Under the pieces are notes generated by a model that was given only the letters and a program-made list of their open reading frames with translations, was not told where the DNA came from and ran no database searches. This document shows, piece after piece, positions 1 to 9,307 of a DNA stretch of 9,985 bases (positions within the stretch are counted from its first letter, which is position 1; each line of letters starts with the position of its first letter). The position numbers were made by a program, and so were the translations under genes. Origin of the DNA: Verrucomicrobiota bacterium (GTDB taxonomy: Bacteria; Verrucomicrobiota; Verrucomicrobiia; Verrucomicrobiales; Verrucomicrobiaceae); assembly GCA_021413535.1 (NCBI GenBank), contig JAIOQF010000360.1:1-9985 (forward strand), given 5' to 3'.

Positions 1-225
1 GATGAGTTTGACTATAAAAGATACTTGCAGCTGCAGGGCATTGATAAAATATTTACAGTTAACGGATATAATTTTTACGAAGTAATCTCAACAGAGAATT
101 TAAATTTCTTTGAGAAGTATATCGTTTATCCGGCAAAGAAATACTTACGATTCGACGCTTCCAGCTTTCCTTTTATCCCACTTCCGCGGGCTCACTGCTG
201 CAGCGGACAAGGCGGCACTTCCTGA
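1..225 (+). CDS. AT-rich unrecognised ORF fragment, 5'-partial, running into unrelated DNA
   Basis: Frame 1 is open from the first base to a TGA at 223-225. I do not recognise a family. Up to about base 145 the codons are AT-rich and translate into a soluble-looking, aromatic- and charge-rich peptide (for example NGYNFYEVIS, residues 23-32 of the open frame, then FFEKYIVYPAKKYL). After that the translation becomes low-complexity and Cys/Pro-rich, because this stretch is really the permease gene read in another frame. The true coding part is therefore probably only 1 to about 145, and its natural 3' end is missing. Hand-counted GC is about 31% for 1-150 and about 58% for 151-240. The peptide's character and composition recall Bacteroidota proteins, but that is a guess. 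An internal ATG lies at 25. Confidence 0.3.
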   Translation, partial: DEFDYKRYLQLQGIDKIFTVNGYNFYEVISTENLNFFEKYIVYPAKKYLRFDASSFPFIPLPRAHCCSGQGGTS

Positions 226-1108
226 TCTCCAAGGTTTGCCCGATAATCTGCGCGGCTTGCTGGAGCTGGCATTAGCGGTGCCGGAGGAAAGCCAGGATCA
301 AAACAAACCAGACACTTTGTCGGCAATCGGGAGACTGGGAAAACTCACCGTGGAAACATGGGCGGGCTTTCTCGCCTTTTTGAAATTTACCGGACAAACA
401 GTTCTTTCGCTCATTCGATTCTTCACGGGGCGCGCCCGCTTCCGTTCAGCGGACTTCTGGATGACTCTACAGCAATGCGGAGTCCAGGCGCTGCCGATCG
501 TTTCGCTCATCAGCTTTTTGATCGGGCTCATCTTTGCCTTTGTGGGCAATGTGCAGCTCACGCACTTCGGAGCGAATATCTTTGTCGCTGATCTTGTCGG
601 CATTGCCATGGTTCGCGAGATGGGCGTGGTCATGACCTCCATCATCATGAGTGGCCGCACGGGCGCCGCGTTCGCAGCGCACATCGGCAGCATGAAAGCC
701 AATGAGGAAATCGATGCCCTGCGCACTTTTGGGTTTGATCCGTTCGATTTTCTCGTGCTGCCACGTTTGATCGCGCTGGTGTTGATGATGCCGCTGCTCA
801 CGGTCTATTCGAATGTGGTTGGTATCTTCGGGGGCATGGTGGTGGGATCATTTGTCGGCATTCCGGTGCAACTGTATTGGAACGAGACGATCGCCGCGGT
901 GGACCTGACGACCGCTTCGCTCGGTGTCTTCAAGAGCGTCTTTTTTGGTGCTGCCATCGCCATCAGCGGCTGCATGATGGGCATGAAGGCCGGCAATTCC
1001 TCCGCTGAAGTTGGCGAGGCCACCACACGCGCCGTGGTCACTGCGATCACCGCCGTGATCGTGCTGGACTCTGCCTTCGCCGTCATCTTCACCCTGCTCG
1101 ATATCTGA
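110..1108 (+). CDS. mlaE: MlaE-type lipid ABC transporter permease with remnant of an N-terminal STAS domain, 5'-truncated
   Basis: This is the inner-membrane permease of an Mla/MCE retrograde phospholipid transporter. Numbered from the TTG at 110, residues 13-60 (YDSTLPAFLL ... GLPDNLRGLLELA) look like the last part of a STAS domain, as found fused to MlaE in many non-enterobacterial diderms. The MlaE domain follows, about 115-332, with hydrophobic segments near 128-148, 157-180, 214-250, 270-292 and 308-330. The loop 182-204 contains GRTGAAFAAHIGSM followed by EEIDAL, the conserved segment that contacts the ATPase. The TTG at 110 is only the first available start and is probably not real: residues 1-12 come from the AT-rich left-end DNA, and a normal fused protein would have roughly 50-60 more N-terminal residues. 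The stop is 2 bases before mlaF, so the genes are surely co-transcribed. Function is confident; the 5' end is not. Confidence 0.9.
   Translation: MRSISFIRQRNTYDSTLPAFLLSHFRGLTAAADKAALPDLQGLPDNLRGLLELALAVPEESQDQNKPDTLSAIGRLGKLTVETWAGFLAFLKFTGQTVLSLIRFFTGRARFRSADFWMTLQQCGVQALPIVSLISFLIGLIFAFVGNVQLTHFGANIFVADLVGIAMVREMGVVMTSIIMSGRTGAAFAAHIGSMKANEEIDALRTFGFDPFDFLVLPRLIALVLMMPLLTVYSNVVGIFGGMVVGSFVGIPVQLYWNETIAAVDLTTASLGVFKSVFFGAAIAISGCMMGMKAGNSSAEVGEATTRAVVTAITAVIVLDSAFAVIFTLLDI
135..152. other. Composition and reading-frame junction (probable chimeric or rearrangement breakpoint)
   Basis: Three signals change within a few codons here. GC rises from about 31% to about 58%. The plausible coding frame shifts from frame 1 to frame 2. 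Recognisable STAS/MlaE-type sequence (YDSTLPAFLL) begins at about 146 with nothing like it upstream, and frame 2 is stopped by a TAA at 83-85. No transposon end, tRNA or long repeat is visible at the boundary. It may be an assembly chimera or a real recombination point. The sequence alone cannot decide. Confidence 0.6.
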
Positions 1109-1110
1109 TC

Positions 1111-1872
1111 ATGGCTGCCAAAATCACCGTGCACGGTCTCACGATGTCCTATGGAACATTAGAGGTGATGCACGACCTCGAATTCGAAATTTTAGACAAG
1201 GACATCTTTGTCATCATGGGCGGCAGCGGTTGTGGCAAGAGCACGTTGCTGCGTCACCTTGTCGGCCTGATGGAACCCACCAAAGGTTCCATTCTCTACG
1301 GCGACAAAGACTTCACGGCAACTGACCCGGCTGACCGAGGCCCCTTCATCCGGCGCTTCGGTGTCATGTATCAGTCAGGCGCGCTCTGGTCGTCGCTCAC
1401 CTTGGGTGAGAACATTTCCATGCCCCTGGAAGAGGCTGGCATTGTGTCGGCGAAGACCGTGAAAGATCTCGTGTCCTACAAACTCTCGCTCGTCGGTCTT
1501 TCCGGCTTCGAGGATTACTATCCTTCGCAGATCAGCGGCGGCATGAAGAAGCGCGCCGGACTGGCGCGAGCCCTGGCGCTCGATCCCGACATTCTTTTCC
1601 TCGATGAACCGGGAGCCGGACTCGACCCCCTCAGTTCACGTCGGCTCGACGATCTCATCCTCCGACTGCGCGACAGCCAGGGCTGCACCGTCGTCATAGT
1701 CACACACGAGCTGGCCAGCATATTCGGCATCGCCAACACGGCGCTCTTTCTCGACACCGCCACCCGCACCCAGGGCGCCGTGGGAAATCCAGCCGACCTC
1801 CGCGATCATTCGGACAATCCCGCCGTGCGTCTCTTTCTCAATCGCGGAGAAACTCCCGCCAAAACATCATGA
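1111..1872 (+). CDS. mlaF: MlaF-type ABC transporter ATP-binding protein
   Basis: This cytoplasmic ATPase powers the MlaE permease in phospholipid transport. All ABC signatures are present in the 253-residue product: Walker A GGSGCGKST at 37-45, Q-loop Gln88 in MYQSGALW, signature ISGGMKKR at 141-148, Walker B DILFLDEP at 160-167 with catalytic Glu166, D-loop GLDP at 170-173, and the switch His199 in VTHE. SGGMKKR, in place of the usual SGGQ plus QR, and the YQSGALWSSL segment are typical of the MlaF subgroup. The length is close to E. coli MlaF (269 residues). The ATG at 1111 comes 2 bases after the mlaE stop, and the stop overlaps the next gene's ATG (ATGA), so translation is probably coupled. 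No Shine-Dalgarno sequence is visible. Confidence 0.95.
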   Translation: MAAKITVHGLTMSYGTLEVMHDLEFEILDKDIFVIMGGSGCGKSTLLRHLVGLMEPTKGSILYGDKDFTATDPADRGPFIRRFGVMYQSGALWSSLTLGENISMPLEEAGIVSAKTVKDLVSYKLSLVGLSGFEDYYPSQISGGMKKRAGLARALALDPDILFLDEPGAGLDPLSSRRLDDLILRLRDSQGCTVVIVTHELASIFGIANTALFLDTATRTQGAVGNPADLRDHSDNPAVRLFLNRGETPAKTS

Positions 1873-2879
1873 GCAAAAAAGCCAGCCCCACCCTCATCGG
1901 CGTCTTCACCCTGGTCGGCCTGCTCGTCGGAGCAGGCGCGCTGGTGCTTTTCGGCGCCGGCAAGTTCTTCCAGAAGTCGAGTTCCGTCGTTCTTTATTTC
2001 GAGAAGAGCGCCTACGGTTTGCTCGTCGGATCAGAAGTTCGATTCGGCGGCGTGCGCATCGGTCGCGTGACCTCCATCAAGGTGATCATCGATCAAAAGC
2101 AAAACCGCAAGATCATCCCCGTCGTGGTGGAACTCTCGCACAAGGACTTGCTCGACGTCGGATTGACCACGGGCGGCAACATCGATTTCGTTACCGAAGA
2201 GGGCGTAAAAAAAGCGGTCGCCGACGGTCTGCGCGCCCGCATGAAACAGCAGAGCCTGCTTACCGGACAGCTTTACATCGAGTTCGACCTCATTCCCGAT
2301 TCACCAACCTCCAACTACGAGCCCGAGATCAAACCACCCTATCCAATCGTGCCGACGCTGGGCACGGAGCTGGACGATCTTATCAAAGGCATTGCCGACA
2401 GCCTGAAAAAGTTCAATGACCTCGACCTTGCAGGTGTGATGAAAGACGTGCGCGACGTGCTGGTCAATGCCAAGAACCAGATCGCCGCACTGAACCTGAA
2501 GCAGATCAACGACAACGTTGTGGGCATCACGGAGGACGTGAAAAACATCACCAGCAACCAGAAGCTCGGCAAAGCCATCGACAGTCTGGACGAGGCGCTG
2601 ACGAGTTTCGCTGAACTCTCGAAGAAGGCCAACCAGGGCATCGACCCTCTGCTAGAGGACATGGAGGAAGTCATGAATAAAGCCAAGGCTGCACTGGCTA
2701 AAGTCGAAGCTGCCTCCGCCGATATTTCACAGGTCAGCAATCCGCGCGCTCCCGTGCTCATGCGCTTACAAAATGTATTGGAAGAAGCCGAGCGTGCCTC
2801 ACGCGCGATCAAAGAACTGGCTAACGATTTGAAACGAAACCCGAACGCCCTGCTGATGGGCAAAGACACGAAGCCATGA
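1869..2879 (+). CDS. mlaD: MlaD-like MCE-domain lipid transport protein with long helical tail
   Basis: This is the periplasmic substrate-binding subunit, anchored in the inner membrane, of the Mla-type transporter. A single N-terminal membrane helix spans about residues 9-30 (GVFTLVGLLVGAGALVLFGA). It is followed by one MCE domain at about 39-145, with the characteristic segments GSEVRFGGVRIGRVTSI (54-70) and SLLTGQLYIEFD (129-140). A Pro-rich stretch (about 155-163) leads into a roughly 160-residue region rich in Ala, Lys, Glu, Asp and Leu (165-325), predicted by eye to be helical or coiled-coil. E. coli MlaD is only 183 residues, so the tail makes this 336-residue protein more like the longer single-MCE proteins of other diderms. 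The tail could take part in oligomerisation or bridge the periplasm. The ATG overlaps the mlaF stop by 4 bases, and the stop overlaps the next start by 4 bases. Confidence 0.92.
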   Translation: MSKKASPTLIGVFTLVGLLVGAGALVLFGAGKFFQKSSSVVLYFEKSAYGLLVGSEVRFGGVRIGRVTSIKVIIDQKQNRKIIPVVVELSHKDLLDVGLTTGGNIDFVTEEGVKKAVADGLRARMKQQSLLTGQLYIEFDLIPDSPTSNYEPEIKPPYPIVPTLGTELDDLIKGIADSLKKFNDLDLAGVMKDVRDVLVNAKNQIAALNLKQINDNVVGITEDVKNITSNQKLGKAIDSLDEALTSFAELSKKANQGIDPLLEDMEEVMNKAKAALAKVEAASADISQVSNPRAPVLMRLQNVLEEAERASRAIKELANDLKRNPNALLMGKDTKP

Positions 2880-3452
2880 AAAACTCTCTATTCCTGATCA
2901 GCCCGCTGCTTTTCCTCTGCGGCTGCAGCACGTTCCAGCCGGTCAAAGATAGCGCCATCCATCATGTCCTTGATCCCCTCGTTCCCGACCGGGCGCTGAC
3001 CTCTTCAACTCCCACCATCGCGATCAACCGGCCCTCGATCCCGAGCTATCTCGACCGCCAGCAGCTCATCACCCGGACTGAAGGAGCGATCATGATGAGC
3101 AAACTCGACCTCTGGGCCGAACCGCTCGATGCCGCCATCTCGCGCGTTACTGCCAGTAATCTCAGCCGCCTTACCGGCTCCATGGCCATCCGGCCCGTGG
3201 AAAACTTTACCACGCTCGACTACAGCACCTTGCTGGAACTCCAGATCACCCAGTTTGAACCAGATAACTCATCTCAAATGATTCTCCAAGGCACATGGAA
3301 ACTCCAGCCGGTAAGCGGAGAGGAAACCAGTGCACACTTTTTCCGCATCGTCGTCCCAATCCCCTCCAACCCGTCTCCCATGACGGGCCGCGTCAACGCT
3401 ATGAATCAAGCCCTGGAAAGTCTTGCTCGCGAAATCGCGAACAAACTGCAGG

Positions 3453-5771
<2,319 letters not shown>

Positions 5772-5823
5772 GTCGCAGTCGTCCAAGTAAGTTGCTTGCC
5801 ACCTTGTTCTGTTAATCAGCACA

Positions 5824-5852
5824 CATATAAGATAGGATGAGAGCCGAGGCAA
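5824..5852 (-). promoter_or_regulatory. Candidate sigma70-like promoter for copA
   Basis: Read on the - strand there is TTGCCT (+ coordinates 5847-5852), a 17-base spacer, then TATATG (5824-5829). Each box matches 4 of 6 consensus positions, and the likely start codon lies 52 bases downstream at 5771. The spacing is ideal but the boxes are only moderate. The promoter preferences of this lineage are not known from the sequence, so this is tentative. No clear CueR or CsoR palindrome was found around it. Confidence 0.25.
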
Positions 5853-5963
5853 TGGCGTGCAATTAAGCAGCGGCATGCGACACTTGGCAGATGAGACCCC
5901 TATACCATGGCACCCGAAACTGCGGTCGATTTGCAGGACGCTTGGGGTGCAGCCCGACCGTTT

Positions 5964-6377
5964 TCAATCCACCACCAGGGTGACTGCTGCTCCACCACGC
6001 AATGCTTTTGAGTAAGGACAAGTTACATGTGCTTTCTCCATGATCTTCTGAGCTAAGTCTCGCGCAATTCCAGGCATCTCTGCATGAAGCTCTACTGCGA
6101 GACCATAGCCGCCCGCATCATCTTCAATCAGGCTCACCAGAGCGCGCACCGTGGAGTCTTTGATAGGTGTTTCTAGTGCCTTGCCCGCATTGACAAGAGC
6201 ACCATGGTAACAAGCGGAATAGGCACCAGCAAACAATAGCTCAGGATTCGGGCCGCGCTTCTCAATACCTTTTTCAAGCGGATTACCCAAGGTGATGTCC
6301 AAGTGTCCCTCTGGTGAATTGAGCGTGCCTGATCGACCGCCCTTGGAGATGGCTTCTGCTGTAAATAATGTTTTCAT
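5964..6377 (-). CDS. ohr: Organic hydroperoxide reductase (Ohr), OsmC family
   Basis: This cytoplasmic thiol peroxidase reduces organic and lipid hydroperoxides to alcohols. The 137-residue product has the usual Ohr length (about 140). Its key residues are present: peroxidatic Cys56 in SACYHGAL, resolving Cys120 in the diagnostic TCPYSKALRG, Arg15 in GGRSG, and Glu46 in GPNPELLFAGAYSAC. Arg and Glu at these places activate the catalytic cysteine in characterised Ohr enzymes. The TCPYS...RG motif separates Ohr from the OsmC subgroup. The gene follows the DJ-1-like gene by 34 bases on the same strand, so the two probably share a transcript. No OhrR-type regulator gene is in the window. The region after the stop contains a 6-base stem (5923-5928 with 5955-5960) but no T-tract, so no convincing terminator is visible. 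Confidence 0.93.
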   Translation of the reverse strand: MKTLFTAEAISKGGRSGTLNSPEGHLDITLGNPLEKGIEKRGPNPELLFAGAYSACYHGALVNAGKALETPIKDSTVRALVSLIEDDAGGYGLAVELHAEMPGIARDLAQKIMEKAHVTCPYSKALRGGAAVTLVVD

Positions 6378-6411
6378 AGTAGGATTGGTTGCTTGAAGGC
6401 GCGGTTTGATC

Positions 6412-7092
6412 TTACCGCTTTAACAATTTGAGCAGAACTTTGGCGGCTTCGGCGGAAGATGCGGGGTTTTGGCCTGTGATCAGCAACCCGTCGGTTTGCA
6501 CATAAACACCCGAATCCGGGCCTTTGCTGTAATGCGCACCCGCTTTTTTTAATTCATCCTCCAATAAGAATGGCACCACTTTTGTCAGCTTTACCGCAGC
6601 CTCCTCGGTGTCCGAAAACCCGGTCACGTTTTTTCCCTTTATCAAAGTGTCGCCGTTGGGCATTTTAACTTTGAGTAAAGCACACGGCGCATGACAGACC
6701 AAGGCCATGGGTTTTCCTTGCTTCTGAAAGGCTTCGATCAGGGCGATCGAGTTTGCATCCTTGGTCAGATCCCACAAAGGGCCGTGTCCGCCCGGATAAA
6801 AAACCGCGTCATAGTCGGAAGCCTTGATGTCGCTCAATTTCAAAGTGTGCGCGAGCTTCTGCTTGAGCGGTTCGTCCTTATCAAAACGGTGCGTAAATTT
6901 GGTTTGCGCTTCAGCCTCCTCGCTTTTCGGATCAATCGGCGGCTGCCCGCCTTTGGGCGAAGCCAGAGTTATCTCCGCTCCGGCATCCGCCAGTTCATAA
7001 TAGGGTGCCGCAAACTCCTCCACCCAGAAACCAGTTTTCTTGCCGGTATCGCCCAATTCACTGTGCGAAGTTAATACAATTAAGATTTTCAT
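6412..7092 (-). CDS. DJ-1/PfpI superfamily protein, Hsp31/glyoxalase III-like
   Basis: This is a class I glutamine-amidotransferase-like fold protein of the Hsp31-type branch. Characterised members convert methylglyoxal to lactate without cofactors or act as stress chaperones. The 226-residue product shows the nucleophile elbow LVCHAP with Cys133 and His134, the acidic partner Glu26 in GKKTGFWVEEF, the loop YPGGHGPLWDL, and the late segment VYVQTDGLLITGQNPASS typical of the branch. An in-frame ATG 6 codons upstream (7110) exists. The start at 7092 is chosen because the family begins MKKILIVLTSH and the product fits that pattern directly. Neither start has a Shine-Dalgarno sequence. The neighbours are ohr, 34 bases downstream, and an aldehyde/alkenal oxidoreductase run 135 bases upstream, which supports a detoxification role. 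Glyoxalase, deglycase, chaperone or protease activity cannot be told apart here. Confidence 0.9.
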   Translation of the reverse strand: MKILIVLTSHSELGDTGKKTGFWVEEFAAPYYELADAGAEITLASPKGGQPPIDPKSEEAEAQTKFTHRFDKDEPLKQKLAHTLKLSDIKASDYDAVFYPGGHGPLWDLTKDANSIALIEAFQKQGKPMALVCHAPCALLKVKMPNGDTLIKGKNVTGFSDTEEAAVKLTKVVPFLLEDELKKAGAHYSKGPDSGVYVQTDGLLITGQNPASSAEAAKVLLKLLKR

Positions 7093-7143
7093 AATGATGT
7101 GCGCTGGCATGTGTTGTTCGTTTTAAGTTAAGATTCTTTTTAC

Positions 7144-7200
7144 TCACCCGCGAGGGGTTTTCAAAAATTCAATCACTCGCGGTTCCTCAATAGAGGGTGA
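7144..7200. repeat. Nested inverted repeat in the gap upstream of the DJ-1/ohr pair
   Basis: The 135-base gap 7093-7227 contains two nested perfect inverted repeats: tcaccc (7144-7149) with gggtga (7195-7200), and ccgcgag (7148-7154) with ctcgcgg (7176-7182). A small cctc/gagg hairpin (7185-7188, 7193-7196) competes with them. The two outer arms overlap by 2 bases, so all pairings cannot form at once. On the - strand, the transcribed direction of both flanking genes, the structure is followed by GTAAAAAG rather than a run of T, so it is not a standard intrinsic terminator. It could be an operator, an attenuator-like leader or a weak terminator for the reductase gene. No other feature was seen in this gap. 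Confidence 0.45.
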
Positions 7201-7227
7201 ACTTTGTCAGTGCCATGGGGTGTTACC

Positions 7228-8235
7228 CTACGATGACAATTTGACCACCATCTTGCCGACGTTCTTGCCGTTAAAGAGACCGATGAATGCTGACACCGCT
7301 TGATCGATTCCGTCCATCACGGTTTCCAAGTTCTTTAGTTTGCCGGCTTGTAAGTAAGCGCCGACTTCATTTTCAAATTCGCCCTGACGATCCAACCAGT
7401 CGCCAACGATCATGCCTTTCATGGTGAGCCGCTTCGTCGTCATGTTGAAGAGATTGGAAGGGGCAGGTTTGGGCTTCTCTTCATTGTAACCGGAGATGCC
7501 TCCGCAGGCGATGATGCGGCCATGCACCCGCAAGGCTGACAGCGCGGCCTCGAGAGACTCCCCACCGACGTTGTCAAAATATACATCGATGCCATCAGGT
7601 GCAGCACGGTTCAGTTGTTCTAGCACGGGGCTGGTCTTATAGTTGAAGGCAGCATCGAATCCGCATTCCTCCGAAAGGCGCTTCACTTTCTCCTCTGAAC
7701 CGGCAGATCCGATCACCCGACAGCCTCGTAACTTTGCCAGTTGGCCGGCCATGTTGCCCACGGCACCGGCGGCGCCTGAGATGTAGATCACATCACCAGC
7801 TTTCACTTCGACCATCGTCAATCCCGCCCACGCGGTCATGCCGGTCATGCCAAGGGTGCCGAGGTAAACAGAAAGTGGCTGCACAGCTTTATTGACGGCA
7901 TGCAGTTCCTTGGGTGCGGCGATGAATGCCTCGCGCCAACCGTATTTGGAAGTCACGGTATCACCAACTTTAAACTCGCTGGAGCGCGATTCGACCACCT
8001 CGCCCACGGCACCGCCTTCGAGCGCTTTTCCAATCTCAAAAGGTGGCACATACGATTTTCGGTCGTTCATGCGGCCCCGCATGTAGGGATCAACGGACAT
8101 AAAAAGATTGCCGACGAGGACTTGCTGGTCTTGAAGCGCTGCCAGTGTGGTTTCGGCCAACGTGAAGTTGCTGGCGGCGGGGACGCCGGTGGGGCGTGAG
8201 GCGAGGCGGATCTCGCGGCTGATGATGTTAGGCAT
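7228..8235 (-). CDS. Zinc-independent NADP(H)-dependent MDR oxidoreductase (PTGR/leukotriene B4 dehydrogenase/CurA-like)
   Basis: This is a medium-chain reductase of the branch that reduces the C=C bond of alpha,beta-unsaturated aldehydes and ketones with NADPH. The 335-residue product has the branch's hallmark FMSVDPYMRGRM at 45-56, the nucleotide-binding turn SGAAGAVGNMAGQ at 153-165, and the NADP-favouring segment GSAGSEEKV (176-184). YFDNVGGE and the GGISGYN segment follow, also typical. It lacks the CxxCxxC zinc site and the GHE motif, in contrast to the next gene upstream. The length is normal for the family (330-345). The ATG at 8235 is 11 bases after the stop of the alcohol dehydrogenase, pointing to one transcript. 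E. coli CurA and mammalian PTGR1 are recognisable relatives; the natural substrate here is unknown. Confidence 0.92.
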   Translation of the reverse strand: MPNIISREIRLASRPTGVPAASNFTLAETTLAALQDQQVLVGNLFMSVDPYMRGRMNDRKSYVPPFEIGKALEGGAVGEVVESRSSEFKVGDTVTSKYGWREAFIAAPKELHAVNKAVQPLSVYLGTLGMTGMTAWAGLTMVEVKAGDVIYISGAAGAVGNMAGQLAKLRGCRVIGSAGSEEKVKRLSEECGFDAAFNYKTSPVLEQLNRAAPDGIDVYFDNVGGESLEAALSALRVHGRIIACGGISGYNEEKPKPAPSNLFNMTTKRLTMKGMIVGDWLDRQGEFENEVGAYLQAGKLKNLETVMDGIDQAVSAFIGLFNGKNVGKMVVKLSS

Positions 8236-8246
8236 AAGTGGATCGG

Positions 8247-9299
8247 TTACTTGGCTTGTTTGAGGGAGGCCATGTCGATGACGAAGCGGTATTTCACATC
8301 GCCTTTTACGAGTCGGTCATAGGCTTCATTGACTTGCTGGATCGGGATGAGTTCGATGTCGGAGGTGATGTTGTGCTGCCCGCAGAAATCGAGCATCTCC
8401 TGGGTTTCCTTGAGCCCGCCGATGAGGGATCCGCTGAAGCTCCGACGGCCAAAGATGAGGTTGGTGACATCCACTTCAAGCGGTTCGGAAGCCACGCCGA
8501 CCTGCGTGAGATTACCGTCGCGTCGGAGCAGAACGAGGTAGACGTTGATGTCGTGCTTCGCGCCAACGGTATCGAGGATGAAGTTGAAGCTGTTGAGGTG
8601 CTTTTTCATCGCGTCCTCATCTTTGGATTGCACCACCTCATCCGCACCGAGCCGCAGCGCATCCTCCACTTTGCTGAGGGATGCGGTGAAGACCACGACG
8701 TGCGCGCCGAGCGCCTTCGCCAGCTTCACCCCCATGTGTCCGAGTCCGCCGAGTCCCACGATGCCTACCTTTTGTCCCTTGGTGACGCCATGATAGCGCA
8801 GGGGCGAGTAAGTGGTGATGCCAGCACAGAGCAATGGTGCGGTGGCCGCGAGATCCAAGTTCTTGGGGACTTGCAGCACGAAGGCTTCATCGACCACGAT
8901 GCTCTCCGAGTAACCGCCGAAGGTCACGCCGCCGCTGTGTTTGTCGGGGGCGTTGTAGGTGAAGGTGGCGCCTTTCTCGCAGAACTGCTCGAGGTGTTCC
9001 TCGCAATTTCCGCAGGTGCGGCAGGAGTCCACGAGGCATCCGACACCGGCGATGTCGCCTGCCTTGAACTTCTTCACGTGAGCACCGACGCTGATGACGC
9101 GGCCGATGATTTCATGCCCCGGCACACAGGGATAAGTCGTGCCCTGCCATTCATTGCGCACGGTATGCACGTCCGAGTGGCACACGCCACAGAAGAGGAT
9201 CTCGATCTGAACATCATGCTCGCCGGGCGCGCGGCGTTCGAGGTTGAAGGGCGCGAGTGGTGTGGTGGCCGAGTTGGCGGCGTAGGATTTGGTTTTCAT
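8247..9299 (-). CDS. Zinc-dependent NADP-type alcohol dehydrogenase/aldehyde reductase (CAD family, YahK-like)
   Basis: This is a medium-chain zinc dehydrogenase that interconverts alcohols and aldehydes; its closest recognisable relatives (YahK/Ahr, cinnamyl alcohol dehydrogenase type) mostly act as broad aldehyde reductases using NADPH. In the 350-residue product the catalytic zinc ligands are Cys40 and His41-flanked motif CGVCHSD, His62 in PGHEIIGRV, and Cys158 in LLCAGIT. The structural zinc site is Cys93, Cys96, Cys99 and Cys107. The coenzyme turn is GLGGLGHMG at 182-190, followed by Thr and Ser (VVVFTASLSK) where NAD-specific enzymes have an acidic residue, so NADP(H) is likely. The length equals YahK (349). 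The ATG lies 8 bases past the stop of the aldehyde dehydrogenase, and the stop is 11 bases before the next gene, so all three are probably one operon. Confidence 0.95.
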   Translation of the reverse strand: MKTKSYAANSATTPLAPFNLERRAPGEHDVQIEILFCGVCHSDVHTVRNEWQGTTYPCVPGHEIIGRVISVGAHVKKFKAGDIAGVGCLVDSCRTCGNCEEHLEQFCEKGATFTYNAPDKHSGGVTFGGYSESIVVDEAFVLQVPKNLDLAATAPLLCAGITTYSPLRYHGVTKGQKVGIVGLGGLGHMGVKLAKALGAHVVVFTASLSKVEDALRLGADEVVQSKDEDAMKKHLNSFNFILDTVGAKHDINVYLVLLRRDGNLTQVGVASEPLEVDVTNLIFGRRSFSGSLIGGLKETQEMLDFCGQHNITSDIELIPIQQVNEAYDRLVKGDVKYRFVIDMASLKQAK

Positions 9300-9307
9300 A
9301 AAAGTGG

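Noticed and set aside
5772..5876. In-frame 35-residue N-terminal extension of CopA from an ATG at 5876
   Set aside because: The extension has no metal-binding or signal character, would include the candidate promoter, and is not expected for the family. The ATG at 5771 directly precedes the His/Cys-rich start.
5894..5912. Possible CsoR-like copper operator around cccctataccatgg
   Set aside because: It has fragments resembling ATACC and GGGG half-sites, but they do not form a palindrome and no csoR gene is near.
5923..5960. Stem-loop cggtcg/cgaccg just after the ohr stop as a terminator
   Set aside because: The stem is only 6 base pairs, the loop is 26 bases, and no T-run follows on the - strand, so it does not qualify as an intrinsic terminator.
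5907..6011. A 34-codon + strand ORF between copA and ohr
   Set aside because: It is very short, largely overlaps the ohr 3' end in antisense, and has no ribosome-binding signal or recognisable sequence.
7064..7082. OhrR-like half-site tacaatt upstream of ohr
   Set aside because: Only one half of the inverted consensus is present, and it lies inside the 5' coding region of the DJ-1-like gene, where it encodes conserved residues.
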